Below, piece by piece: positions 34,892 to 46,046 of a stretch of 64,000 nucleotides of DNA (the first letter of the stretch is position 1; every line of letters begins with the position of its first letter). The notes beneath the pieces are model-generated. The model was not told the origin of the DNA. It saw only the letters and a list, made by a program, of their open reading frames with translations, and searched no databases. The stretch spans positions 16,165-80,164 of the forward strand of contig JAXGGA010005221.1 in assembly GCA_038373865.1 (NCBI GenBank), written 5' to 3'. Both the position numbers and the translations under genes were made by a program. Source of the DNA: Uloborus plumipes. Lineage: Eukaryota; Arthropoda; Arachnida; Araneae; Uloboridae.

Positions 34892-35306
34892 TGTGGTCAA
34901 ATGTCTTTGATACCATTTAAAGGCTTGCGAAGATGGATTTTGGGGAGAGAGAACTTCGTCGCGTCTCGCCTAACAGCGATTCTGTTGTTAGGAGCGTTGC
35001 TCTGGGAATCCTTTGTGCTTGAGTATTCGCTTTGAGAATGTGCTTTTGGCTCTGTTTTTTAACTAGCCTGGTATCAGCTGATGTTCTATTAGAGTTTGTT
35101 TAAGCTCTGTGATTCTTTCACGTAGTTGATTAATTACGTGGTATACATCTGAGTGAACTGTGATTGTTGATATGTAATTGCTGGATGTTTAGCTATTGTT
35201 TCCTACTTCAAAGCAAATAACTATATATTTGTAAATAAATTTATTGTGCTTTCCTCAAGATTTCAGTCGTCATTTAAGAGAGTTTAAAGGTGCGACGGAC
35301 GTAACA
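34892..35306 (+). repeat. LTR-like sequence, copy A
   Basis: Begins TGTGGTCAAATGTC and ends GACGGACGTAACA (TG...CA). It contains TATA-like ACTATATATTTG, AATAAA, and an inverted CCTAACAGCG...GTTGTTAGG near the start. Copy B is 60323-60750. The partner LTR and body are missing, so it is a 3' fragment at most. Confidence 0.5.
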
Positions 35307-35311
35307 ATATA

Positions 35312-36740
35312 CACTGGCGGAAAAAAAAATCCCAACACCAAGAAAGACTTGTGTTAGATAAACGAAATTTGGTAGGCGTGTTTATACAACTGAAAGATGA
35401 CATCGATTGAAATTTCGTGTTCCGCGCATAAGTGTGGCGCAGCTGGCGTCACTCAGAACATGCAAATAAGGCTTGTTTTAAAAGCGTGTTGTGAAGCTCG
35501 TGAGTATTATTTTTCCGTAAAATGTGACGAATTGCGTTCATGTTAGCCAGGAATACCTTTAAGAAGACGAAGAAGCCATTATCAACAGCTCACCAAGTTT
35601 AAACGAGGTCGTACAAATTGGCTACGAGAAGGTGGATTTTCATTTCGGGATATTGCAGAAAGACTTCGGAGGAAATGTTTCCACCATGCATGATTATTGG
35701 AAGCTATGGGCAAGGGATGGTACTACCTCAAGAAGATCGAGCTCCGAGCTGCCACGTGGCACGACTCGACGTGGAAGATCGCCGAATCTTGCGTACGGCT
35801 GTGGCGCATTGTACTGCATCTGCGGCTGACATTCGAGCTGCAGTTGGTACCGTCGTGACTCAAGGAACGGTAAGAAACTGTTTACTTCAAGGACAGCTCC
35901 GAGCCAGGCAGCCTGTAGCCGGTATTCCATTGACTGCAAACCATTGCCTTTTCCGACGGCAGTGGTGCCACGACAGAGCTAACTGGAGGTCGGAGTGGAG
36001 ATCTGTTGTAACTTTTAATGAAAACAGATTCTGAATTAGTGCTAGTGGTGGCTGTATATTGGTCAGGAGGAGGCCAGGGGACCGCCTGCATCCAAGCGGT
36101 CTACGGCCTAGACACACGGGACTCACACCTGGAGTTATGGTCTCTGGAGCAATTTCCTACGACAACAGGGGCATTCTGGTGGTTATCTTAAACTCACTGA
36201 CTGAAAATTTGTCATCAGTCTGTTAATTTAACCAGTAGTACAGCCCTTCATGAGTAGCATTCAAGGGGGCGTTTTCCAACCGGATAACGCTCGCCCTCAC
36301 ATCGCTGCTGTAACGCAATGTGCTCTACAGAGTGCTGACATGTTACCATGACCTGCAAAATCACCAAGTCTGTCTCCAATTGATAACGTATGGGATATCA
36401 TGGGATGGCAACTCGAGCATCATCCACAGCCAGCAATGACGGTCCTAGTATTGACACAGCAAGTGCAACAAGCATGGCACTCCATACCACAAAGTGACAT
36501 TCAGCACCTGTAAGGAACAATGCATGCACGCTTGCAGACTTGCCTTCAAAATTCTGGAGGTTACACCCTCTATTAAATTAACATAATTTCACATTTGCAC
36601 AGCATTTTCTTGAGCTTAAATTAGCCAGTGATCTTGTACATTTAATCAATTAAACATGTTAACTAGACAATTGCATTACCCAAATTTCATTACTCTACGG
36701 CAATTTTTTCTTGGTGTTGGGATTTTTTTTTCCGCCAGTG
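35312..36740 (+). mobile_element. Tc1-type transposon, copy 2 (1429 bp, defective)
   Basis: Same family and orientation as 3694-5124. Ends CACTGGCGGAAAAAAAAA and TCCGCCAGTG, with TA at 35310-35311 and 36741-36742. Copy B at about 60749-60768 reads GTAACAATATATATAGTCGG, the exact unoccupied site. The transposase is broken by frameshifts near 35690 and 36040 and by stops, although blocks such as ADIRAAVGTVVTQGTVRN and ANHCLFRRQWCHDRANW are clear. Confidence 0.93.
35557..36560 (+). pseudogene. Tc1 transposase pseudogene, copy 2
   Basis: N-terminal HTH text is shared with copy 1. Frames then change at the GGAGGAAATGTTTCC stretch. The middle catalytic block has NENRF where an active enzyme has DESRF, so the catalytic Asp is lost. 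The C-terminal third is degraded. Confidence 0.85.
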
Positions 36741-36742
36741 TA

Positions 36743-37840
36743 TATAGTCGGAGCCGGGTGGGTAATTGAAGCAGAATGTAATTGAATCATCAGAGACTTT
36801 TTAAGAATATCATTAAAGAATAATATTCTTAAAAACAGTATGGACCGTAGCATTAACATATAAAACCTGCCGGATATTTCCATCAAGCATGCTGTTTAAA
36901 TGAATCAAACGCACATAATAAACATTTTTCACAAGCACGTGGTGCATCGATAAAGTCCTTTTCTTTTTTCTTTTTTTTTCTCTTCTTTTCGTAAAATGAA
37001 ATGTTTTTTCTTTTTTTCTCTCTCTCTTTTTTAATTACTAATAGATGAAGGAAGAGGTGTGAGGTGTTGTATACTTGTAGTGTTGTAGTGAGTTTTCTCG
37101 TAAAAAGGCAGACATAAAAAGTGGAGGCATGTTGTTTACGATGATTTTTGCGCTCTCACTATTGTAGCTGTGTTATCACTGGTAATGTTGAGCAATGAAT
37201 TCGAATTCTGAGAACTTTTGATATTTTCCTGACATTGTGTGAGAGAAGCGTTTTTGAATTAATTACAGAATCAAAGCATTTTTGCACTTTCTTTTTCCTT
37301 TTTTTTTTTCAATAAAATGAATATTTTGAAAGAACAGATAGTTCTAACGACATTTCCTCTGGTTTTCTGGTTTATCCAAAATTGACCTCTCTTAACTTAT
37401 ATGTCGGATTCTATACTGGGAGAAAAAACAACTAAATTTTGCTTTATTGCATCACATCTGTGAATCCAGAAAAAATCGACAGGGAGGAACACCACAAAGT
37501 AGTACTTTTAAACAGTCGTTTGATCACTTATTGTAAGTAAATACTTAAAATAACAATAATGATTATAAAAATTAATAATAAAAAATAGGTACACATAACA
37601 CAAGAAATGTTCATTTAAAGGGCCTCAAAACTTATTGTAATTTTCAAACATGTTTCCATGACATTTAAAAGTAGGATATAGAACAAGAAATAAGAAATAC
37701 TATTTCAAAGCTTCAATTTCATGGTCAATGTTTTGTGTATGTGTTTTCTTTTTACTTTTCTTTTTTTTTTTTTTTTTTTTTAAAGTTCTTCCCCGCAATT
37801 AAATCTCCAGAAAAAATATGTGTGCTTGAGGGTAACTTAC
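36743..37840. other. Upstream intron of the CABIT-like gene, copy A
   Basis: No coding signal. It contains a perfect inverted TTTTTAAGAATATCATT/AATATTCTTAAAAA hairpin near 36797-36838 and T/CT-rich tracts near 36960-37030 and 37755-37782. Confidence 0.45.
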
Positions 37841-38031
37841 ATTCATATTTTCTAACAACGCTATTAATATCTTCGTCAGGAAAGAAGTTGGATTCAAAGC
37901 AAAATTGGAAGTTTACCTTTATTACTTCCACACTAGATTGCAGAAACAGCACGACGCTGCGACGCCCGTCACAGATACTTGAAGAGACAGGTTCGACGCA
38001 TTTCCCAGATCATTGAAGCACTTCACACTTT
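37841..38031 (-). pseudogene. Possible upstream exon of the CABIT-like gene, copy A
   Basis: Acceptor-like TTACATATTCAG before 38031 and a strong donor GTAAGT at 37840. One frame reads VEPVSSSICDGRRSVVLFLQ and then KVNFQFCFESNFFPDEDIN. It is interrupted near the 5' side by TGA. In copy B (62340-62530) the same frame has TAA instead of GAA in CFES. Conserved splice-like edges suggest a real but decayed exon. Confidence 0.4.
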
Positions 38032-38531
38032 CTGAATATGTAATTATTATTTTGCTTCCTGCAAAAATCTGAAAAATAAAAAGTTAAAAAATACAGTTTA
38101 GAATGAAAGGGGGGAAAAAACGAAACCGCTACACTTATTAAGGAGATTTTAGATGTTAAGAGGACAACATCATTTGGTCTGGCAACTACCTGCGCCAGAG
38201 GAGTTCATTTTATTTCGAATCATTTAACTTCTAACGCACAATTTTTAAATTTAGCGTTTTATTTTCAGGCAGTCCTTGGTAATGTTTTATAAAAATTCTA
38301 TAATTATAACTACTTTTTTGTGGGTTTCCCTAGCAGACTATTTTAAGTTTTGTAACCTGCGTCGCAGACTGCTGAAAATTATTTTGCTCCCCAACTACCT
38401 TTCTCACTAAAAAATAATTGTTTTTCAAATTTCCCTTTGATTTTGATGCAAGATTTTTTTTTTTCCAGTATCTTATTTTTTTCAGAAGCCATTACGCTGT
38501 AAAAACCAGGGGTGCCAAACGGTGACTTTAG

Positions 38532-38753
38532 TCAACATAGGGTTAAAATACGGTGCCGAAGGGTGCCATCAGGGAGCCAAAGTAAGGATTCGCTGCCCTT
38601 TGGCACTTTCCTGGGTGAACGGTGCTTCCGAAGACCGAGGGTGCCATTAAACCCAACAATAGCAGAACGTAGATTATAGCGCATGCGCGCTGACTTATTT
38701 CTATCAATTTTTAATGGCGGACGGTACGTTGCATCGAAAAAAATTTGCTTCAT
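38532..38753 (-). CDS. Hypothetical 73-aa frame at the promoter end, copy A
   Basis: Starts MKQIFFDATYRPPLK and includes WLPDGTLRHRILTLC. Copy B (63044-63265) has the same length with no stop or shift despite about 15 amino-acid differences. I recognise no domain. It may be an upstream ORF or first exon of the CABIT-like gene, or chance. Confidence 0.3.
   Translation of the reverse strand: MKQIFFDATYRPPLKIDRNKSARMRYNLRSAIVGFNGTLGLRKHRSPRKVPKGSESLLWLPDGTLRHRILTLC
38679..38720. promoter_or_regulatory. Putative CpG-type promoter motifs, copy A
   Basis: GCGCATGCGC (38679-38688) matches the NRF1-type palindrome, and AATGGCGG (38713-38720) resembles a YY1-type element. Both are CpG-rich motifs in AT-rich DNA at the upstream end of the duplicated gene. 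Copy B keeps CCGCATGCGC and AAATGGCGG. Function is inferred only. Confidence 0.4.
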
Positions 38754-38812
38754 CTTTCACATTGGACAAACACAACTGGATTTACTCACATTATTTGGTC
38801 TCACATTATCTT

Positions 38813-39494
38813 AAATCCACACACAACTATTTAACTTGGTACAAAAAAGAATCGGTTACATTTTCATATTCTAATCCTAAATAAAAAATATTGGGACTTC
38901 AAAAGCTTCATTAACGGAAAGTAATATTTCAAGATAAAGGTTGAATCGACACCGACAATTTGTTTGGGATTTCTCATTCGAGTATAATTTTGTCTCCGTG
39001 AAATTATGACAGGGAGCACGAGCCCTCCCCCGCCCCTTCTGCTTTATCCGCCAATTGTAGATATTAGTGATATCCACCAAGGCTTCACTCGTGGTAAAAA
39101 CTTTGTGTCAACTGCCAGCAAGCCCATTGTCTCCACACTCACTTTCAGCTAAGGAAATGTTTTCATTTTGTACGAATTAAAAATAGTTTTAAAAAAACAA
39201 CCGAAAGTGTTGACGAATAATAATATGTTCTTATAAAATAACACTACTATAAATTATCGGCGATATAAAGATATAAAATGAATAGAAATGAAAAATACGC
39301 AAACAAAATAAAATGAAGAATTATTTCGCAAACGATCCAAAAGCTTTACTTTAAGGTTTGATTGATTTTATGCATAAAAAAGTTTCACCGAGAAATTTGA
39401 CGTCATTTTAAAATTGCGTCAAAAATCATCAGCACCAAAAGCCGAACCGTACCCAGGGGTTGGCAAGAGCGGCTCTTACTGCGGAGGTAACAGC
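38813..39494. other. No gene seen
   Basis: Beyond the duplication edge. Includes a GC-richer stretch near 39010-39060 (GGAGCACGAGCCCTCCCCCG) of unknown origin. No conserved frame. Confidence 0.35.
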
Positions 39495-39860
39495 CAAGGT
39501 GGCGTCTGGCCGTGGTAGCCCGATCGGTAAGGCGTCGGACTCGTGACCGGAGGATCCCGGGTTCGATCCCAGCCGATGAAAGATCCACCATCTTCATTAA
39601 TGGTGGCTGGGGGACGTTAAAAATGTCGTGCTCACAAAGTCCTCTAAGGGTGTCTTCTCCCCCTAAGGTAAGGGAGGTAAGTCCCCCCTAGGCCAAAGGT
39701 TTGTTCGGCCCTTGGTCTGGTTCAAAAAAGAACATAGCGCTCTTCAGGGCCTTATCCCGGTTAAACCACGAGTTGTGGTAGGTACGAGGGACCCTGGAGT
39801 GTGTGAAGCCCAGGGTGACGGCATTTTGACCGATAAAGTTAATGGTTTTTTTTTTCTTTT
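39495..39860 (+). mobile_element. tRNA-derived SINE
   Basis: A tRNA-like head at 39506-39575 has an A box (TGGTAGCCCGATCGG) and a perfect B box GGTTCGATCCC. It is followed by an unrelated body (GGTGGCTGGGGGACGTTAAA, then GCCCTTGGTCTGGTTC) and ends near a T-rich/A-rich tract at 39845-39910. Pol III-transcribed retroposon by structure. Boundaries are approximate and no target duplication was identified. Confidence 0.75.
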
Positions 39861-40505
39861 TTTTTTGATAATATTTGCAGATAAATAAAAAATGAAAAAA
39901 AAAAAAAAAACTCGAAAGAATATTAGAGCTAGAGGAGAAAAAGAAACATCTAATAAGGAGGAACACTGGGCATCATTAAATAATTTTAAGAAGAAAAAAA
40001 ATGTCAGAGGTGCAATATAGTCTTTAAATTTGCCAAATAATCTACATTTTCTGACTAAAGAATTGTTTTGGGAGGTCACAGGTCACACTGACCTCCCGTT
40101 ACCTCTTATCAAGGCCCCCATAAGTGAGAAAGGGGGGGGGGCGCTATTTCTTAAACTCACCACAGGCACTAGACAGCCTAGGTATGCTACTGATTAAAAG
40201 CTCTCAGTAAATATTCAAAGTTATTTCCATTTAAATGTTAACCTACGGAAACTGTAAAGAGCATTAACAATTAAATGTAAACATCGGGAACAAAGTTAGC
40301 CTTTGAATGGGATATGTGAAAATTTTTAGCTCTTTAAATTGATGGTGAAAGAGTTCCGAGCTAATCATAGTAACTAAATAAACAAATATATAACTTAACG
40401 CTACAAAGTAATGGTAAGCAAAATCGACAATAAATAGAAAATTAGACTCGTGTCTCGGGGATTCATAACCCCCTCTGTTTTAAAATCCCATATTTCGTCT
40501 TGTCG

Positions 40506-40507
<2 letters not shown>

Positions 40508-40548
<41 letters not shown>
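40508..40548. repeat. 41-nt poly(A) tract
   Basis: Uninterrupted A run, then AAAGAAAAG. It could be a retroposon tail but no body was recognised upstream. Confidence 0.85.
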
Positions 40549-40562
<14 letters not shown>

Positions 40563-41368
40563 GAAATATTAGAAGTTTCACTAAAATACACAATATTTCA
40601 CCAACTCCTTTTTTTATCGCCAATATTTACCAGGCGACCAAGTTGAACTTAAACGACCATACAGTTCTGTTCGAATTTATAAAATGAATAAATAAATAAA
40701 TATACAGTTTAACATTAGTAAAAATTAAGTTTTATAAGAGCATATCAATATGTTTATGCATTCATATTGCTTTTAAACACTTTTTCTGTTTGCATTCTGA
40801 GTAAAACTAACACAAAAACATAAATATTAAATGTATACAGTAATCGGCAACCGCAGTACTTTATTTATATTAAACATATAGAATAAAATAAACTTGAGCA
40901 AGGCTGAATAACACACACACACATATTTAAATATATATGAAACATTACAAAGTAGTCTTAGTGACTCTATGAAAAGACTGTCAGAGTGTTAAAATTATAA
41001 TAGCTTAAAAAGAAGGAAGGTCGAAATAGCAGTCTCAAGTAAGCGTGCGCTTTTGACTTTTTAATAACAAACTAAAATAAGGAGTATTAACGTTATTATT
41101 TTCCTTCAAATTATTTGTGATTAAAGTTAAAGAGACGTTATGCGGTCATATTGAACCACAAAATAATAGTGATAAATAATAACAATAACAAACGTTTGAT
41201 CTTGTTATACCAAGCAAAAAAACTATTAAAATGTATATCATTAAAGTCGAAAAAAAAAATTAAGTTCAGTTAAGAAATCAGCATTAAAAGAGCCAAAAAT
41301 ACCAGTAATTTAAAAAACGGTCTCTAATGAACGGATTCTTAACCTTCTAATAAGAAAACCAATTCAAT

Positions 41369-41378
<10 letters not shown>
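40549..41378. other. No gene seen
   Basis: AT-rich DNA without recognisable repeats or exons. Confidence 0.35.
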
Positions 41379-41399
<21 letters not shown>

Positions 41400-41652
41400 T
41401 CCCCTCCCCCCCCACACACATACAAAAATAAAAAGAAAAAGAAGAAACGGGAGAGAAAAGAAGGACAATGGGGAAAAAAGGAAGAACTCAGTCGATAGGA
41501 GTCTTAAACTAAAAATAGCATTGCCGTCAATAAAGCATTTCAAATTATTTTCCTTTATTTATTCATATTTTTGAACTCAAGATCCGCTTTATGCTTTAAT
41601 ATGAAAGTTGTATAATTTTGTCAGGTTATGCAATTTCAACGAAAAATAAATA

Positions 41653-41752
41653 GTGGCCGCCGCTTATATGAATCACATTTGTTCTTAACAGTTTTGATAC
41701 AAAAAAGCGGCTGATTCAATTAACCCCTGATACAAATAACCGGCGGTCACTG
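41653..41752. mobile_element. 100-bp MITE with GTGGCCGCC ends
   Basis: GTGGCCGCCGCTTATATGA at the left and the complement of ACAAATAACCGGCGGTCACTG at the right, flanked by TA. Tigger/Tc1-type by the TA duplication. The first CA of the left end is missing. Confidence 0.6.
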
Positions 41753-42629
41753 TACCATGAACAAGAATTTCCAATTACAACCACTGAGATACCGATTTAA
41801 TATTAACTGTATTTGGAATCAAAAACAAAAAATGGTTAGTAAAAATATTTTACCTACCCTAACTAAAACTAGTTTTACATATGCAGATACCAACTGCAAA
41901 TCGCTTTCTATGGAGTTAATGGAAATAGTCTGACACCAAACTTATCTCGGCACTCCCTCTCTCATTGACTTCAGATCGCATTCTGAGGGCTTATTCCCTG
42001 TGTATGGTAACTCACACAGGGATATGACACACAGGGATTATATTCACGCCCCAAGTGGGGGCGTGAGTTTATTTGTTTTAAAGTATTTCATTGGATGATC
42101 AAACGTCAAACACCTTGTTCTTCAGTCAGGGGTTCGGTAGGGACGAATGTAAACAGTCATTATTTGACTATACGGTCCGTTGGCCACAAGTTTAATTTCC
42201 TCTTTCACGCTTTTGAGAGAAAACTTTGCGAAATCAATTTAGAAGCAAGCGAGACGTTGCATAAGTTCGTGCATTCATCTTTTTGTTTTTATTAATTTGA
42301 AACGGTTTGGAGGACATTGAAAGTGAATGTACTTTTTCGTGAAAATAATTGCATTTCTCTCTCTCTCTCTCTCTCGCCCCTCCCCTGAGGGGAGAGAGAG
42401 AGAGAAATTGCTGTTCATTGGCTGGACTGCAACATGAAGCACTTTTTTGGTTTTCTGTTTAATCGCCATGTGGGAGGTCTCATTGTTGAGATCAAAAAAT
42501 GGTCCGTTGAACTATGTCACCAGACAGTGAGAAAGAAAGGATGTGTCTCGTCTATGAAGGACCAGACAGGAAAAAGATGAAAGTGCCAGAAAAGTGATTT
42601 CGAGAAAAAGGAAAAACAAAATTTGATTT

Positions 42630-44776
42630 CTGGGTCATTCCATATAAAATCAACAAATGGGCCGTGCCGCACCATTTTTGATTTTGATCATACTTGGTAG
42701 GAAATATGCACCAATATTCTGTACCTCCAAACTGTTTTATTTTTTTTCTCGAAAAAATTTTATTCTCGAGATATAGCCATTTTTTTGCTCCGCCGATGAG
42801 TAAAATTCGGCATTTTTGATCTTTTTTCTTACAGCGCTGGTTTTTTTTTTTTTTTTTAAGTGGTAGAAAGATCAAACATGGCTTATTTTGAAGCTAAAAG
42901 AATGAACTTTCATTTGTGCACAAAAAGAAACAGTTTGGGTTAAGTTTAATATGAAATTTTCCCGTGTCAATTCGCGGTTCAAAAAAAGCCGTTTTCGTCA
43001 TTTCAAACATGAAAAAATATATGAAGGACTGACAGTGGGGTTCTAATTTTTTTTTTCTCTTGCACCCAGTTATAGATACTAGAAGCACAGAAAAAGGTTA
43101 GATGATACCGGTAGTCTTTCATTATGAAAAAATTGCTTAAATTTGAGAAAAATGAAAATTGGCCTTTTTCACTCCCCCAAAACGGCCTGTGGAACAGGTA
43201 GTAAAAATTTACAAATGAATGGAGTAAAAAGGTGTTACATTGCCCTTTAAAATAAAATAAAAACTGTTTTGTTATTCCAAGGCATTAAAGAGATATAAGG
43301 TTTCAAACTTTGAAAAAAAATGAAAAATATCCTTTTTCACTCCCCAAAAACGGCCTGTGGAACAGGTAGTAAGAATTTGAAAATGTATGGAGCAAGAAGG
43401 CATTACATTGAACTTTAAAAGGAAACAAAAACTGTCTTGTTATTCGAAGGCATTAAAGAGATATAAGCCTTCTAAATTAGATGATTATTATGAAAAAATA
43501 CAATAAACTTGAGAAAAAATGAAAAATTTCACTTTTCACTCCCCAAAAATAGAGTGTGGAACACTTAGTAAAAATGTGCAAATGCATGGAGAAGGAAGGT
43601 GCTACATTGCCCTTTAAATCGAAACAAAAACTATCTTGTTATTCCCAGGCATCAAAGAGATAAGGCCCTCTGAAAATTGAAAATTCATGCATGATTTTTT
43701 AGCATAAGTTAAAGCAATTATTTTCAATTTTCAGAGGGCCTTATCTCTTTGATGCCTGGGAATAACAAGATAGTTTTTGTTTCGATTTAAAGGGCAATGT
43801 AGCACCTTCCTCCTCCATGCATTTACAAATTTTTACTAAGTGTTCCACAGGCTATTTTTGGGGAGTGTAAAGGGCCATTTTTCATTTTTTCTCAAGTTCA
43901 ATGTATTTTTCCCTAATAATCATCTAGCTTAGAAGGCTTATATCTCTTTAATGCCTTCGAATAACAAGACAGTTTTTATTTTCTTTTAAAGTTCAATGTA
44001 ATGCCTTCTTGCTCCATACATTTTAAAATTCTTACTACCTGTTCCACAGACCGTTTTTGGGGAGTGAAAAAGGATATTTTCATTTTTTTTTCAAAGTTTG
44101 AAAGCTTATATCTCTTTAATGCCTTGGAATAACAAAACAATTTTTGTTTCATTTTAAAGGGCAATGTAACACCTTTTTACTCCATGCATTTGTAAATTTT
44201 TACTACCTGTTCCACAGGCCGTTTTTGGGGAGTGAAAAAGGCCAATTTTCATTTTTTCTCAAGTTTTAGAAATTTTTTCATAATGAAAGACTACTGGTAT
44301 CATCTAATTTTTTTCTGTGCTTCTAGTATCTATAACTGGGTGCAAGAGAAAAAAAAAATTAGAACCCCACTGTCAGTCCTTCATATATTTTTTCATGCTT
44401 GAAATGACGAAAACGACACTTTTTGAACTTCGAATTGACACAGGAAAATTTATATTTAGGCTTAACCCAAACCGTTTCTTTTTATGCACAAACAAAAATT
44501 CATTCTTTTAGCTTCAAAATAAGCCATGTTTGATCTTTCTACCACTTTAAGTAAATTTACCAGAGCTGTTAGAAAAAAGATCAAAAATGCCGAATTTTAC
44601 TCATCGGCGGAGCAAAAAAATGGCTATATCTCGAGAATAAAATTTTTTCGAGAAAAAAATAAAACAGTTTGGAGGTACAGAATATTGGTGCATATTTCCT
44701 ACCCAGTATGATCAAAATCAAAAATGGTGCGGCACGGAAATTTCTGAAAATTTGTTGATTTTATATGGAATGACCC
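42630..44776. mobile_element. Giant palindromic (fold-back) element 2
   Basis: Arms of about 1.05 kb (42630-43683 and about 43719-44776) around a loop of about 36 bp. Ends GGGTCATTCCATATAAAATC and the exact complement. The 4-bp duplication TTCT lies at 42626-42629 and 44777-44780. ACCATTTTTGATTTTGAT near both ends is shared with palindrome 1. Each arm contains about three diverged tandem units of 170-200 bp beginning CACTCCCC(A)AAAA. No transposase domain was found. Confidence 0.88.
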
Positions 44777-45081
44777 TTCTATTAACTTCCTTTGTAGAGT
44801 TTTCATGCACATTTCGGTCGATTCTCGTCTTTTTCCCCCCTTGTTGTTCTACCAGATGATATTACTCCTTCATAGCCCCCAGATAGTGCTAATATCTCAA
44901 AATCGACGAAAAAGTGACTTTCATCTTTCTTCCCCTGGCCCTTTATATTTAACTAGTATTTTAACGAGAAAGTGCAATAATTTAGCTAAAATATATTTTT
45001 TGACTAAGCAATCTGGAGTGAAGTTTCCTTTCATGACCATTATGTAACTGTTAATTTTTTTTTTGCAAATAATATTAAGAA

Positions 45082-45694
45082 CTAGCTGTTTGTCCCGGCG
45101 TTGCACGGCGGGCCTTTGAAGTAGAAAGAAAAGTTTTAACAAACTAGCAATTTTACAGTTTCTTACTATAAAGTTAGCAATTTTACAGTTTATTGCAGTA
45201 AAATTTAGCTATATTATACTGTAAAAACAACAGTATAATACTGGCAGCAGAGATTCCAGTTTATTACTGTAAAATTAGCAACTTTGCTTTTTAGTACTGT
45301 TAAATTAGGAATTTTTACAGCTTATTATAAAATTAGCTGTATTAACTGTAAAACCAACATTCATTTTTTACTGTGTAGGAGTTTATTGCAATAGCTACCT
45401 GTAATTTTTGCCTTACCATCAATCATCATATACATCCGTACATCTATCCTCACAAATTATAGCGTTTATAAGACCTATTAGTGAGATCATGATCAAAAAT
45501 ACCTAGTTTTAATTTGCATTCAGTACACAATATAGAGCAAGAGCCTCTCAAAGTAACTCCGTCTGTTACGTCTTCACGACTTAACCGCAGAACCTATTTT
45601 AATGAATTTTGATGTTAAAATAGAACCTTGCCGAAGAAAATAAGCTATTCGAAGTACTAATCCTGCTCAGACGAAGTCACGGGCACCAGCTAGT
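45082..45694. mobile_element. Repeat with ACTAGCTG inverted ends
   Basis: Starts ACTAGCTGTTTGTCCCGGCG and ends GTCACGGGCACCAGCTAGT. Arthropod repeats with CCCGGCG...GCACGG starts and CAGCTAGT ends are common; the class is unclear. Copies of the TGTAAAA MITE family (about 45150-45380) are inserted or fused within. Confidence 0.5.
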
Positions 45695-46046
45695 AATTGT
45701 AACAATAATAACAACTCTTCTACACCACGTTGACTGTTAAAAACTCGTGACACATTTTTTCGGGCAGGTGAGGTTTGTTTTCCTTTTTCTTTTGCTAAGG
45801 ATGGTTCGGGTAAGTGGGCCACCCCCCTTGAAACTGAAATGCGCATATGGTTTTTATACTTTTTTGTACTGATCATGTCAAATTTCATCACAGTGATTGC
45901 TTTTGCATATATTTGGGTTTCGTGGAACTTTTTTTTGCATCAGATAATTTATGGCAAAAAATTTCCAAAAAAATTTTTTTTGCGAGTTCAAGCAACATTT
46001 TTCAAAGTGTTTCAATGTTAATTTTTATTAATTTTTCTATGTTCAT

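Larger units (their letters stand above)
29930..38812. repeat. Segmental duplication, copy A
   Basis: Direct duplicate of 56838-63325. The first shared phrase is CTGTTTTCAAACTAT and the last is GGTCTCACATTATCTT. Homology is high across non-coding DNA too, so this is a DNA-level duplication. Specific insertions in A are the elements at 29974-30583, 30695-31366, 34372-34640 and 35312-36740. It includes the decayed CABIT-like gene with its putative promoter. Confidence 0.92.

Noticed and set aside
35694..36126. Minus-strand open frames over the second Tc1 copy
   Set aside because: Antisense shadows of the transposase pseudogene.
42357..42406. (CT)n/(GA)n hairpin as a regulatory structure
   Set aside because: Simple-repeat mirror around CCCCTCCCCTGAGGGG; likely slippage.
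42894..44511. 64-aa frames MLLVSITGCKRKKKLEPHC in both arms of palindrome 2
   Set aside because: Both are simply mirror copies with homopolymer Lys tracts; no protein-like conservation evidence, unlike the arm frames of palindrome 1.
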